64,000 nt of DNA. Source: Streptococcus infantarius subsp. infantarius ATCC BAA-102. Lineage in GTDB: Bacteria; Bacillota; Bacilli; Lactobacillales; Streptococcaceae. The position numbers and the translations under genes were made by a program. The notes beneath the pieces are model-generated. The model searched no databases. It was not told the origin of the DNA and worked only from the letters and a program-made list of their open reading frames with translations. Positions 9,014 through 17,117 of this stretch are shown in pieces. Each line of letters opens with the position of its first letter. Positions within the stretch are counted from its first letter, which is position 1. The stretch lies in contig NZ_DS572694.1 of the NCBI RefSeq assembly GCF_000154985.1, positions 310,001 to 374,000 of the forward strand. Reading direction: 5' to 3'.

Positions 9014-10195
9014 TTAGTTTTTCTTAATTTCAACAGCATCTGCTGAAACTTCAGCACCATCTTTCATAATAACCATCAAAGCTGTTTTGATTGGATTGTG
9101 TTTCTTGTCGATAGTCATCTTACCAGTCACACCATCAAAATCCTTTAATTCAGCAAGGTTATTAGCAATATCAATTGAAGTTTTCGCACCTTCTGCTGCT
9201 TTTGCAATCATATAAACTGAATCATAAGAAAGTGCGGCAAACATATTTGGTTCTGAACCGTATTTTGCTTTATAAGCTTTAATAAAATCATTTGCTTTAC
9301 CTGAAAGGGCTGTTTTTGTTGAATAACCAGATACGTAGTAAACATTATTAGCATTAGCTTTACCAGCCAAATCAGCAAAGCTATCATCATTGAAACCATC
9401 AGGTCCAAGAATTGGAACACTGATTCCCATATCACGCGCTTGTTTTGTGATAATACCAGTTTCTGTATAATAACCAGGCATAACAATAGCATCATAATCC
9501 AAGTTTTTGATTTTTGTTAAAGCAGATTGGAAGTCTTTATCTCCTGAAGCAAACGTAGCTGTTGTGACAATATCGCCTTGATATTTTTTCTTAAACTCTT
9601 CTGCAATCCCTTTAGCATAATCACTTGAATTGTCATAATAAAGGACAACTTTTTTAGCATTCAAATTACTATAAGCATACTGAGCTAAAACCTGACCTTG
9701 GAAACTATCTTGGAAAGTTGTACGGAAAACATATTTTTTAACACCATCAACCGTATCAAGCGTTAAGTCATCTTGAGTTCCACTTGGTGTCAACAAAGGA
9801 ACACCTGTTTTTTGGGCATTCAAACTTGCTGCAGCAACCGCACCTGAAGTCGCTGGGCCAATCATGGCATTTACTTGACTCTGGATAGCTAAGTTAGTTG
9901 CAGCTGTTGAAGCTTCTGCATTTTCTGACTTGTTGTCTTTTGTAACAAGCTCAATTTTTTTCCCATCAACTCCGCCAGCTTTATTAATCTCTTGAACAGC
10001 AAGTTTAACCCCGTTGTTTTCTGCATTACCATAAGCAGCAACTGTACCAGTCAATTCAAGATTAACCCCGACTTTAATCGTATCACCAATTGTTGTACCA
10101 GTAGCATTTGCAGTCACATCTGGAGACTTACTGCAAGCCGCTAAAGCGATTGAGGCTAAAAAAGTTAGCGCTGTTAGCGCAATCTTTTTATGCAT
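9014..10195 (-). CDS. livJ: Branched-chain amino acid-binding lipoprotein LivJ
   Basis: Surface lipoprotein that captures branched-chain amino acids and delivers them to LivHM. The signal peptide ends in a lipobox (LAAC, Cys about residue 21). The mature part is a type-I periplasmic-binding fold of the Leu/Ile/Val family (GVNLELTGTVAAYG, GPATSGAVAAAS). 393 aa. The ribosome site AAGGAGATAACG is strong. It is the first gene of livJHMGF, with a CodY box 51 nt upstream. Confidence 0.94.
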   Translation of the reverse strand: MHKKIALTALTFLASIALAACSKSPDVTANATGTTIGDTIKVGVNLELTGTVAAYGNAENNGVKLAVQEINKAGGVDGKKIELVTKDNKSENAEASTAATNLAIQSQVNAMIGPATSGAVAAASLNAQKTGVPLLTPSGTQDDLTLDTVDGVKKYVFRTTFQDSFQGQVLAQYAYSNLNAKKVVLYYDNSSDYAKGIAEEFKKKYQGDIVTTATFASGDKDFQSALTKIKNLDYDAIVMPGYYTETGIITKQARDMGISVPILGPDGFNDDSFADLAGKANANNVYYVSGYSTKTALSGKANDFIKAYKAKYGSEPNMFAALSYDSVYMIAKAAEGAKTSIDIANNLAELKDFDGVTGKMTIDKKHNPIKTALMVIMKDGAEVSADAVEIKKN

Positions 10196-10245
10196 AAGAC
10201 GTTATCTCCTTATTTTATAATAAAAAGTTTATTCAAAGAATACTG

Positions 10246-10260
10246 ATTTTTCTGAAAATT
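10246..10260. promoter_or_regulatory. CodY box upstream of livJ
   Basis: ATTTTTCTGAAAATT matches the CodY consensus AATTTTCWGAAAATT at 14 of 15 positions, in the 111-bp gap upstream of livJ. CodY senses branched-chain amino acids and represses their importers in related bacteria, so repression of liv when BCAA are abundant is a well-founded inference. Confidence 0.75.
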
Positions 10261-10306
10261 TAAACTATTCTTTGACAACTTCTAAGTTATTCAAGATAGT
10301 ATTATA

Positions 10307-10558
10307 TCAAAAATGAGCCAAGTTGCCCACAAAATCTTGATCAATATTATCAATTTCTGATAAAGAAACGGCTTTCACAAATTTTAAGGCCGAAATTTCT
10401 TCAACAATATCCGCTTCTTCTTCTTTATTAACATATAAAACCTGATAATGTAATTTTCGTGAATGGTAAAGAACATCGCCGTATTTGTTTAATTTTCTAG
10501 CATCACGGTTATAGTACAAATAAACGATAATTCCCTGACGTTCCTGCTTTTTAAACAT
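10307..10558 (-). CDS. ylbG: YlbG/UPF0298 family protein
   Basis: Small (83 aa) conserved Firmicute protein of unknown function. It matches the family by [17 protein letters not shown] at the N-terminus and a basic-acidic C-terminus. The frame extends upstream to 10630, but the ATG at 10558 has a good GGGAGG ribosome site, and starting there gives the normal family length. The start overlaps the last 8 nt of ricF, so the two are translationally coupled, and ylbF-ylbG adjacency is the rule in Firmicutes. Confidence 0.9.
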   Translation of the reverse strand: MFKKQERQGIIVYLYYNRDARKLNKYGDVLYHSRKLHYQVLYVNKEEEADIVEEISALKFVKAVSLSEIDNIDQDFVGNLAHF

Positions 10559-10991
10559 CTCTCTTTCCTCCCTTACTACAATTCTGATGGTGTGATTTAT
10601 GTGGTGCCAAAGGCAAGCCAGTATCGACAAAAATCGTTGGTGAAATCACTGATGAAATTTCTTGAGTCAACTCTGCTAGAATCGTTTGAACAGCAACTTC
10701 ATTTTGTCTTAATACGCTAACCGTACGATTCAAATCAAGTTCTCTTTTTTTCTGCAATAGCTGACGACGTATCTCTTTTACTTCTGAACGAAAGGCTGCG
10801 TAATCTTTCACTTCCTCATAAGACTGCTTTAAGTCCTGAAATTCCGAAATACTTTCTTGTAAAGCCGTATCAGCTAAAAAAATCTTTTTAATCTCTAGAT
10901 ATACCTGAACAGCGTCTAAAGCTAAAAAAGCTTTCGCAACCTCATCGATTGCCTCATCAATTTCAAATAAGTGTTCATCAATTGCCAACAT
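10551..10991 (-). CDS. ricF: RicF (YlbF) regulatory protein
   Basis: 146-aa helical protein of the YlbF/YmcA family. In Bacillus RicF joins RicA and RicT in the complex that assists RNase Y. A TTG at 11009 would add six residues, but it lies upstream of a TGGTATAAT extended -10 (10998-11003), so the ATG at 10991 is chosen. No Shine-Dalgarno is present: only 6 nt separate the -10 from the ATG, predicting a leaderless mRNA. The C-terminus ([15 protein letters not shown]) is polar, with one Cys. Confidence 0.87.
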   Translation of the reverse strand: MLAIDEHLFEIDEAIDEVAKAFLALDAVQVYLEIKKIFLADTALQESISEFQDLKQSYEEVKDYAAFRSEVKEIRRQLLQKKRELDLNRTVSVLRQNEVAVQTILAELTQEISSVISPTIFVDTGLPLAPHKSHHQNCSKGGKRDV

Positions 10992-10997
10992 AAATCG

Positions 10998-11003
10998 ATT
11001 ATA
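10998..11003 (-). promoter_or_regulatory. Extended -10 promoter of ricF (leaderless)
   Basis: TGG-TATAAT ends 6 nt before the ricF ATG. With the usual 6-nt gap after the -10, transcription would start on the A of the ATG. The -35 region is poor (GATACA), as is common for extended -10 promoters. Confidence 0.6.
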
Positions 11004-11042
11004 CCACAATTAGCCGCAAATGTATCCCTGATCTGCTTGCAC

Positions 11043-11075
11043 AAAAAAAGGCCAAGATTTTTTATCTCAGCCTAT
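11043..11075 (-). terminator. Terminator after clpP
   Basis: Imperfect stem AGGCTGAGAT / ATCTTGGCCT followed on the minus strand by seven T, shortly after the clpP stop. It isolates clpP from ricF-ylbG. Confidence 0.75.
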
Positions 11076-11093
11076 ACTTTGTCTATAAACAAA

Positions 11094-11684
11094 TTAGTTC
11101 AATTCGTTGTTAACCATAATTTCATCGATGAAGCCATATTCAAGAGTTTCTTGAGCGCTCATCCAGTTATCACGTTCAGCATCAGCGTGAACTTTTTCCA
11201 AACTTTGACCTGAGTTGTCAGCCAAAATTTGTTCCAAGTTTTGACGTGTTTTCAAAAGGTGTTCAGCAGCAATAGCCATATCGCTTTGTTGAGTACCGCC
11301 ACCAGTACCACCCATTGGTTGGTGAATCATATATTCAGCGTTTGGCAACATGAATCGTTTACCTTTTGTACCTGATGAAGCAATGATTGTTCCCATTGAT
11401 GCTGCCATACCCATAACGATAGTTTGAACATCAGATTTAATGAAGTTCATTGTATCTACAATAGCAAGACCAGCTGAAACTGATCCACCAGGTGTATTAA
11501 CATAAAGGTAAATATCTTTTGTATTATCTTGTGCATCAAGGAACAATAGTTGAGCAATGATAGAGTTTGCCATATTGTCATCAACTGGTCCAGTCAACAT
11601 GATGATACGATCTTTCAAAAGACGTGAGTAAATATCATATGAGCGTTCACCGCGGCTTGTTTGTTCAATAACTACAGGAATCAT
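11094..11684 (-). CDS. clpP: ATP-dependent Clp protease proteolytic subunit
   Basis: Serine peptidase forming the 14-mer degradation chamber for ClpC, ClpE and ClpX. The catalytic triad is intact: Ser96 (GMAASMG), His121 (MIHQP) and Asp172 (RDNWMSA). 196 aa is standard. The promoter is covered by a perfect CtsR operator, so heat and protein-damage induction is expected. It stands alone, between terminator and promoter. Confidence 0.98.
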   Translation of the reverse strand: MIPVVIEQTSRGERSYDIYSRLLKDRIIMLTGPVDDNMANSIIAQLLFLDAQDNTKDIYLYVNTPGGSVSAGLAIVDTMNFIKSDVQTIVMGMAASMGTIIASSGTKGKRFMLPNAEYMIHQPMGGTGGGTQQSDMAIAAEHLLKTRQNLEQILADNSGQSLEKVHADAERDNWMSAQETLEYGFIDEIMVNNELN

Positions 11685-11774
11685 ATCGTTTCTCCTTTAC
11701 TAGGCTAGAAAACATAGACATAACATCTCGATGCTACTTTTTCTTGCCCTTGTTTTAAATATTAACCTAAGACT

Positions 11775-11803
11775 ATTATAGTCAAATGGTCAAAAAAGGT
11801 CAA
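11775..11803 (-). promoter_or_regulatory. clpP promoter
   Basis: Minus-strand -35 TTGACC (11798-11803), exact 17-nt spacer, -10 TATAAT (11775-11780). This is a near-consensus housekeeping promoter, fully overlapped by the CtsR box. Confidence 0.85.
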
Positions 11804-11804
11804 A
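11788..11804. promoter_or_regulatory. CtsR operator at clpP
   Basis: GGTCAAA-AAA-GGTCAAA is a perfect heptad direct repeat of the CtsR type. A third partial heptad, AGTCAAA (11780-11786), precedes it. The operator spans the -35 and spacer, the classical arrangement for CtsR repression released on heat stress. Confidence 0.88.
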
Positions 11805-11813
11805 TAAAAAATT

Positions 11814-12707
11814 TTAATATTCGACTTTTTCCTGAAGTAAAACAATAGAACGGCTTTTTTTCGGTTGATAAATGGTCAAAAGGACACCGACAAAAATCAA
11901 AACCGTTCCCAAAAAAGCTAAACCACTCAGCCATTCTCCAAAGAAAATAAAAGCAAAAATAGCTGTGAAAATAGGTTCCAGTGTAAACATGATACTAGTA
12001 AACTCAGCGCTGACATACGATTGAACGATTGTCTGCATCACCCAACCATACGCTGAACAAATAAGAGCCAAGCCTAATACTGAAAACCAAACAATATTGG
12101 AATGTGGCAAAACAGGTGCCTCAAAAGCAAATGTTCCTATTAAAGCATACAAACTAGAAAAACCTAATTGCCAAATTCCTAGGCTCATCGGATCTACCTT
12201 CTCGACAAAGTGTTTAGAAAGAATAATGTAAACAGCATATAAAGTCGCAGATACCAAGCACATCACAGCACCAAGATTGAATTGTGACAAGTCAGCACCT
12301 GTTAAAAGATAAAGCCCTGATAAAACAATCAAAATCGCTATTATCGTTTTTGCATCAGGCATTTTTCGAGTGACAATAGCACGTAAGGTAGGAACTATCA
12401 CCACTGTCGTCGAAGCCAGAAAACCAGCCGTCGAAGCTGACGTATCAATGACCCCAACAATCAAAAAATAAAAAACAGCAAATAATAATATTCCTACAAA
12501 AGCACTATAAGCCATCAATTTCCAAGAAAATGTTTCTTTCAAATGGCGATAAAAAATTAATACTAAAGCCAAAAAAGCTAACCCACAACGCAGAGCTACT
12601 AATTCAATGGCTGGAATTTCAGAAGCCCCAAGCGCCATAAATAGATAAGACATCCCCCACGCAAGAGGAACGGTCACTGAAAAAAATTTAGCATGTTTTT
12701 GAACCAT
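11814..12707 (-). CDS. EamA/DMT-family transporter
   Basis: 297-aa membrane protein with about ten hydrophobic helices arranged as two EamA repeats (about 10-140 and 150-285), the drug/metabolite transporter architecture. Substrate cannot be read from sequence; relatives export amino acids or metabolites. AGAGG precedes the ATG. It is transcribed divergently from a LysR regulator over a 113-bp region with overlapping promoters, the usual layout when the LysR protein controls the exporter. A basic tail ends the protein. Confidence 0.88.
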   Translation of the reverse strand: MVQKHAKFFSVTVPLAWGMSYLFMALGASEIPAIELVALRCGLAFLALVLIFYRHLKETFSWKLMAYSAFVGILLFAVFYFLIVGVIDTSASTAGFLASTTVVIVPTLRAIVTRKMPDAKTIIAILIVLSGLYLLTGADLSQFNLGAVMCLVSATLYAVYIILSKHFVEKVDPMSLGIWQLGFSSLYALIGTFAFEAPVLPHSNIVWFSVLGLALICSAYGWVMQTIVQSYVSAEFTSIMFTLEPIFTAIFAFIFFGEWLSGLAFLGTVLIFVGVLLTIYQPKKSRSIVLLQEKVEY

Positions 12708-12741
12708 GAATTTTACCTCTCACTTCCTAATATCTTGTTTT

Positions 12742-12806
12742 ATTATAAGGTGATATTGGATATAAGTAAAATTAAAGTATATAATAGAAATATAAGTTTT
12801 ACTTAT
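12742..12806. promoter_or_regulatory. Divergent eamA/lysR promoters with LysR-type site
   Basis: Exporter promoter (minus): -35 TTTACT 12765-12770, 17-nt spacer, -10 TATAAT 12742-12747. Regulator promoter (plus): -35 TTGGAT 12756-12761, -10 TATAAT 12780-12785. ATAAG-TTTTA-CTTAT (12792-12806) is a perfect dyad containing the T-N11-A core of LysR boxes. The arm ATAAGTAAAA (12762-12771) repeats it in inverted order over the exporter -35. Autoregulation plus control of the exporter is inferred. Confidence 0.6.
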
Positions 12807-12820
12807 CGAAAGGTATCAAT

Positions 12821-13690
12821 ATGATTTCAAAATACGCTATTTTCTGCTCAGTTATTGAATTAGGGTCATTTACCAAAACCGCAGAGCAACTAAACTACTC
12901 ACAAAGTGCTGTCAGCCAGACCATCAAAAATCTTGAAAAAGAAATTGGGACTTGCTTATTAACACGTGGTCATGAGGGGGTCAAATTAACCAAAGACGGC
13001 CAAGCTCTCTATCCCTACTTCCAGCAAATTGTTCAGGGGGAAAAGCAGCTAACCAAAAAAATCGAGGAATTACAAGGGCTCAATAAAGCTGAAATCCGTA
13101 TTGGCATCTTCACCTCTGCTAGTCGAAATTTTATTTTACCCTTTATCAAAGACTTCAAAGCCAAACACCCTGCAGTCAATTTCGTTCTTAAGCAAGGGGA
13201 TTATACCAGCATTCACCAGTGGCTAGATACTGGACAAGTTGATTTAGGATTCACGCATATTGATTATGTTGGACAACTTCAGTCGCATATCCTTTACCAG
13301 GATTACCTTTACGCCGTTTTACCTAGTAAGCACCCATTGGCAAAACAAAATGAAGTTTCTCTTGCTGACTTAGCTAAAACTGAACTAATTCTTCTTGATG
13401 AAGGGGAAAACAGTTTGACACGTGCGGCCTTTGAAAAAGCCAAAATAACCCCAACATTCGCTTACGAAATTTATGACGACTACACTATTTTGGAGATGAT
13501 TCGACAAGATTTAGGAGCTAGTCTTCTTTACGAAAATTTTCTCGATGGCTTGACACTTGATGATTTAACCATTCGTCACATTAGCGAAAAGCCATTTCGG
13601 ACTATTGTGCTTGCTTGGAAAAACTGGCAAACTCTTCCTTTGGCAGCTCAGGAATTCGCTAAAACCATTTCAAGTAAAATGAACGATTAA
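12821..13690 (+). CDS. LysR-family transcriptional regulator
   Basis: 289-aa regulator with an N-terminal winged helix-turn-helix (about 1-60; SFTKTAEQLNYSQSAVSQTIKNLE) and a C-terminal LysR substrate-binding domain (about 88-285). The effector is unknown. It follows an AAAGG ribosome site. Divergent orientation to the EamA exporter suggests it controls that gene, as is typical for the family. Confidence 0.92.
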   Translation: MISKYAIFCSVIELGSFTKTAEQLNYSQSAVSQTIKNLEKEIGTCLLTRGHEGVKLTKDGQALYPYFQQIVQGEKQLTKKIEELQGLNKAEIRIGIFTSASRNFILPFIKDFKAKHPAVNFVLKQGDYTSIHQWLDTGQVDLGFTHIDYVGQLQSHILYQDYLYAVLPSKHPLAKQNEVSLADLAKTELILLDEGENSLTRAAFEKAKITPTFAYEIYDDYTILEMIRQDLGASLLYENFLDGLTLDDLTIRHISEKPFRTIVLAWKNWQTLPLAAQEFAKTISSKMND

Positions 13691-13700
13691 TTTGACTAAA

Positions 13701-13745
13701 AAGAAAAGGCTTGTGTTCCTAAACTGGAACGCAAACCTTTCTTAT
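13701..13745. terminator. Bidirectional terminator between lysR and upp
   Basis: Stem GGCTTGTGTTCC / GGAACGCAAACC (13708-13737, two G-U pairs) flanked by A-rich and T-rich runs. It serves the converging LysR and upp transcripts. Confidence 0.8.
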
Positions 13746-13760
13746 TAAGCTTTTAGCTTA

Positions 13761-14390
13761 TTATTTTGTACCGAACAAACGGTCACCAGCGTCACCAAGA
13801 CCTGGTACGATGTAACCATTTTCGTTAAGTTTTTCATCAAGAGCAGCTGTGCAGATATCGATATCTGGGTGAGCTTCTTGAAGAGCTTTAACACCTTCTG
13901 GAGCAGCAACAAGACAAATAAATTTGATATTTGCAGCACCACGTTTTTTAAGTGAGTCAACAGCCAAAATTGCAGAACCACCAGTTGCAAGCATTGGGTC
14001 TACAACAAAGATTTGACGTTGATCGATATCTTCTGGTAATTTTACAAGATACTCAACTGGTTGCAAAGTTTCTTCGTCACGGTACATACCGATGTGACCA
14101 ACTTTAGCCGCTGGAATAAGGCTCAAGAAACCATCAACCATACCGATACCAGCACGTAGGATAGGAACAATTGCCAATTTTTTACCAGTCAATTGTTTTT
14201 GAGTTGTTTTTGTGATAGGTGTTTCAATTTCAACATCTTCCAAAGGAAGGTCGCGAGAAACTTCATACCCCATAAGCATCGCGATTTCGTTAACCAATTC
14301 GCGGAAATCTTTAGTTGAAGTTGTTGTACGACGTAAAATTGACAATTTGTGTTGGATTAGCGGATGTGAGATAACTTGGAATTTTCCCAT
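13761..14390 (-). CDS. upp: Uracil phosphoribosyltransferase
   Basis: Salvages uracil with PRPP to give UMP. It shows [13 protein letters not shown] (75-87) and the PRPP-binding [10 protein letters not shown] (131-140). 209 aa is standard. The ribosome site AAAGGAGTACTATC is strong. It is monocistronic, with an extended -10 (TGCTATAAT) near 14440 and no visible pyrimidine attenuator. Confidence 0.97.
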   Translation of the reverse strand: MGKFQVISHPLIQHKLSILRRTTTSTKDFRELVNEIAMLMGYEVSRDLPLEDVEIETPITKTTQKQLTGKKLAIVPILRAGIGMVDGFLSLIPAAKVGHIGMYRDEETLQPVEYLVKLPEDIDQRQIFVVDPMLATGGSAILAVDSLKKRGAANIKFICLVAAPEGVKALQEAHPDIDICTAALDEKLNENGYIVPGLGDAGDRLFGTK

Positions 14391-14510
14391 GATAGTACTC
14401 CTTTATACTGAATTTAGTTTAACCTTACCAATTATAGCAGAAAATAAGGAAATTTGCTAAAATTTTATGACGAATGTCACATTTTTTAGCAAAAATTGCC
14501 AAAAGCATTA

Positions 14511-14537
14511 CAAAAAAGCAGGCATCAGCCCGCTTTT
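14511..14537 (-). terminator. Terminator after the MalY/PatB-like gene
   Basis: Stem AAAAAGCAGGC / GCCCGCTTTTT with an ATCA loop and T-runs on both sides, just past the stop at 14540. It may also work on the plus strand. Confidence 0.85.
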
Positions 14538-14539
14538 TC

Positions 14540-15703
14540 TTATTTTCCAAAGGCCTTAGCAATGCGCTCGCTAGCTTCCTTAATGGTTTCAAAAGGAGTT
14601 GCTACATTTAAGCGTGCAAAAGCCTTGCCTTCTTTACCAAAATGCGCCCCATCATTTAAAACCACTTTAGCTTCTTTTTGTAACTTTTCCCCAAGTTCAG
14701 GTTGCTCAATATCATAAGCGGAGAAATCTAACCAGACCAGGTATGTTCCTTCTGGCTTCATAACCTTGATTTTAGTGTGTTCTTCTAGGTAATCTGTCAG
14801 ATAATCCACATTTTCTTCAATCACATTTTTGAGTTCTTTTAACCAAGGTTTACCGTATCTAAAAGCTGTTTCTGTGGTAATCATGCCAATGGTTGGAACT
14901 TCGTGCTGGTTATTGGCCAACTGCACACGTTGAAATTTTCGACGAAGGTCTGGATTTTGGATAATTGCAAAGCTGTTTTTAGTTCCAGCAATGTTAAAAG
15001 TTTTTGTAGCTGAGGCCAAAACAATAGCAAAATCTTTGAAAGAGTCATCAACAGTATTGAAGGAATGATGCTTGTGACCAAAGAGCGCTAAATCTTGGTG
15101 AATCTCATCCGAAATTAAAATCACACCGTGTTTGCGACAGAGGTCTCCAAGTTTTTGCAACTCATCACTTGACCAAACGCGTCCGCCAGGATTATGTGGA
15201 CTACAAAAAACATAAAGTTTAACTTGATTGTCTACGATGTCTTTTTCCAGTTGATCAAAATCAATCTCAAAATGCCCATTTTTAATCTGCAAAGAATTTT
15301 CAACCAACTTACGGTCATTAAGACGGATAGTTCTAGCAAAAGGATAATAGACAGGTGAGTTAATCAATACTGCATCACCTTTTTCAGTAAATGCCTGAAT
15401 GGCTACCGAAATGGCAGGTACTACACCATCAATAAAAGAAATCTCTTCCTTTTTAATCCCATAGCCGTGCTCTTCTTTTTCCCAATCAATGACAGCTTGG
15501 TAAAGCGAATCTTTAAAATAATTATAGCCAAAAATATGCTCTTGACCGTAATCAATGATAGCTTGTTTGATTTCTGGAACTGGCAAGAAATCCATATCTG
15601 CCACCCATAACTGAAGCAAATCGGGATTGTTTTCTGAGCTCTGCCATTTGTAAGTAAATTGTTTCAAACGATTTGGTCTGGTTGTAAAATCGTATTTTCC
15701 CAT
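14540..15703 (-). CDS. MalY/PatB-family PLP C-S lyase
   Basis: 387-aa class I/II aminotransferase-fold enzyme of the MalY/PatB family, which mostly cleave cystathionine or cysteine (C-S lyases). The PLP lysine is in SATKTF (Lys234) and the motif SPHNPGGR is at 168-175. It starts one base after the preceding PLP lyase gene stops, forming a two-gene sulfur amino acid operon. Cystathionine beta-lyase is the likeliest activity given the neighbour; specificity cannot be read from the sequence. Confidence 0.87.
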   Translation of the reverse strand: MGKYDFTTRPNRLKQFTYKWQSSENNPDLLQLWVADMDFLPVPEIKQAIIDYGQEHIFGYNYFKDSLYQAVIDWEKEEHGYGIKKEEISFIDGVVPAISVAIQAFTEKGDAVLINSPVYYPFARTIRLNDRKLVENSLQIKNGHFEIDFDQLEKDIVDNQVKLYVFCSPHNPGGRVWSSDELQKLGDLCRKHGVILISDEIHQDLALFGHKHHSFNTVDDSFKDFAIVLASATKTFNIAGTKNSFAIIQNPDLRRKFQRVQLANNQHEVPTIGMITTETAFRYGKPWLKELKNVIEENVDYLTDYLEEHTKIKVMKPEGTYLVWLDFSAYDIEQPELGEKLQKEAKVVLNDGAHFGKEGKAFARLNVATPFETIKEASERIAKAFGK

Positions 15704-15704
15704 A

Positions 15705-16799
15705 CTATCCCTCCAAGGTATTTTTTAAGTCGTCAATCAAATCCTCAACATCTTCGATACCAATTGACAAGCGCAGCAAATCATTCGTCAAGCCATAAGA
15801 TAAGCGAACATCTTCTGGAATATCAGCATGGGTTTGTGTTCTTGGGTAGGTAATCAAACTTTCCACACCACCAAGACTTTCTGCAAAAGTGATGATTTGA
15901 AGGCTATTAATGATATAAGGAATTTTTTCTTCATCAACTACTTTAAAAGAAATCATACCACCTTTTCCAGTATAAAGCACCTCTTTAACAGCTGGTGAGT
16001 TTTTCAAATACTTCACAATAGCACGAGCATTCTCAGTAGCTTTTTCCATGCGAAGTTTGAGCGTCTTAAGTCCTCGCATCAGCATGTAAGAGTCAAAAGG
16101 AGATAGGGTTGGGCCTGTCGTATTAAGGTTATAAAAGAGCTTATCATAAATGACTTGGTCGCTGGTAATCACCACACCAGCCAATACGTCGTTATGCCCT
16201 GCTAAATATTTTGTCGCAGAATGCACCACGATATCCGCACCAAGCTCAATCGGATTTTGATAAATCGGACTATAAAAGGTGTTATCAACCACTAACTTAG
16301 CCCCATTTTTATGTGTAACTTCTGCTACTTTTGCAATGTCAAATTCAATCATCAAGGGATTAGTTGGTGTTTCAAGGTAGACAATGTCAGTCTCTTCAGT
16401 AATTGCAGCTAGAAGCTTCTCTTGTGTGTTGGCATAAGTAAAAACAAAGCGTCCTTCTTTTTCTTTGTCATTAAACCAACGAAAGGAACCGCCATACAAA
16501 TCACGCGCAGCAACCACCTTTGCTCCAACAGGAAAAATTTCAAGCGCTAAAACAATAGCACTCATGCCTGATGAAGTCGCTAAGGCATAATCAGCTTTTT
16601 CAATTGCTGCAAGGGTCTTTTCAAGGGTTGCGCGTGTCGGATTTTTAGTTCTCGTGTAATCAAAGCCCGTTGATTTTCCAAACTCTGGATGCTGATAGGT
16701 TGTTGAAAAATGAATCGGTGCTGCAAGAGCTCCCGTTGCTTCATCCGACTTAATACCAGCATGGGCTAAAATCGTAGCCAATCGACAGTCACTTGTCAT
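15705..16799 (-). CDS. Cystathionine gamma-synthase/lyase-family PLP enzyme
   Basis: Trans-sulfuration enzyme of the Cys/Met-metabolism PLP family. The PLP lysine lies in HSATKYLAGH (Lys197 from the chosen start), and YTRTKNPT and SSGMSAI are family marks. The frame extends to an ATG at 16817, but AAGGGGGAC lies 5 nt before the ATG at 16799, so that start is used (364 aa). Gamma-synthase (MetB), gamma-lyase and beta-lyase (MetC) cannot be told apart by eye. With the next gene it probably links cysteine, cystathionine and homocysteine. Confidence 0.87.
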   Translation of the reverse strand: MTSDCRLATILAHAGIKSDEATGALAAPIHFSTTYQHPEFGKSTGFDYTRTKNPTRATLEKTLAAIEKADYALATSSGMSAIVLALEIFPVGAKVVAARDLYGGSFRWFNDKEKEGRFVFTYANTQEKLLAAITEETDIVYLETPTNPLMIEFDIAKVAEVTHKNGAKLVVDNTFYSPIYQNPIELGADIVVHSATKYLAGHNDVLAGVVITSDQVIYDKLFYNLNTTGPTLSPFDSYMLMRGLKTLKLRMEKATENARAIVKYLKNSPAVKEVLYTGKGGMISFKVVDEEKIPYIINSLQIITFAESLGGVESLITYPRTQTHADIPEDVRLSYGLTNDLLRLSIGIEDVEDLIDDLKNTLEG

Positions 16800-16847
16800 A
16801 ATAGTCCCCCTTCTCATCTCAAAACATAACGTTCATTCAAAATTTAT

Positions 16848-16932
16848 AAACTATATTCTAACATTTATTCTCAAAAATTAGTGTGCTTTTGCTATTCTAA
16901 TTACTGATAGTTAGCTATAAGAAAAAACTATA
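16848..16932. promoter_or_regulatory. MET-box-like half-sites upstream of the sulfur amino acid operon
   Basis: On the minus strand TATAGTTT occurs at 16925-16932 and 16848-16855; it is the left half of the streptococcal MET-box described for the LysR regulator MtaR/MetR (TATAGTTT-N-AAACTATA). The downstream copy extends to a partial full box. An ATAGTT/AACTAT dyad (16907-16931) adds symmetry. Regulation by methionine or homocysteine is suggested, not shown. Confidence 0.4.
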
Positions 16933-16949
16933 TCTTATTAAATTAAAAA

Positions 16950-17109
16950 CAGCCCAATGGGCTTGATTCGCTTTTCTATTTTCAGGCTCATGAAAAAACA
17001 GCCCAATGGGCTTGATTCGCTTTTCTATTTTCAGGCTCATGAAAAAACAGCCCAATGGGCTTGATTCGCTTTTCTATTTTCAGGCTCATGAAAAAACAGC
17101 CCAATGGGC
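16950..17109. repeat. 49-bp tandem repeat array (3 full copies plus 13 nt)
   Basis: Three identical 49-bp units start at 16950, 16999 and 17048, followed by the first 13 bases of a fourth at 17097. Each unit carries AGCCCAATGGGCT and a run of six A. Read on the minus strand each unit is a short hairpin followed by GTTTTTT, so the array is a row of intrinsic terminators. Unit identity implies recent expansion, and copy number may vary between strains. Confidence 0.92.
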
Positions 17110-17117
17110 TGTTTTTT
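17090..17117 (-). terminator. Primary terminator after murJ
   Basis: Perfect hairpin AAAAAACAGCCC-AAT-GGGCTGTTTTTT at the right end of the 49-bp array, touching the murJ stop. It is symmetric, so it can act on both strands. The three repeat units downstream provide further hairpin plus T-run copies. Confidence 0.9.

Noticed and set aside
14468-14479. TGACGAATGTCA palindrome upstream of upp
   Set aside because: A single short palindrome with no recognisable regulator match; too little to call an operator.
16950-17109. Regular 49-bp repeats that might look like a CRISPR array
   Set aside because: The units are contiguous with no variable spacers, no cas genes are near, and each unit is explained as a terminator copy.
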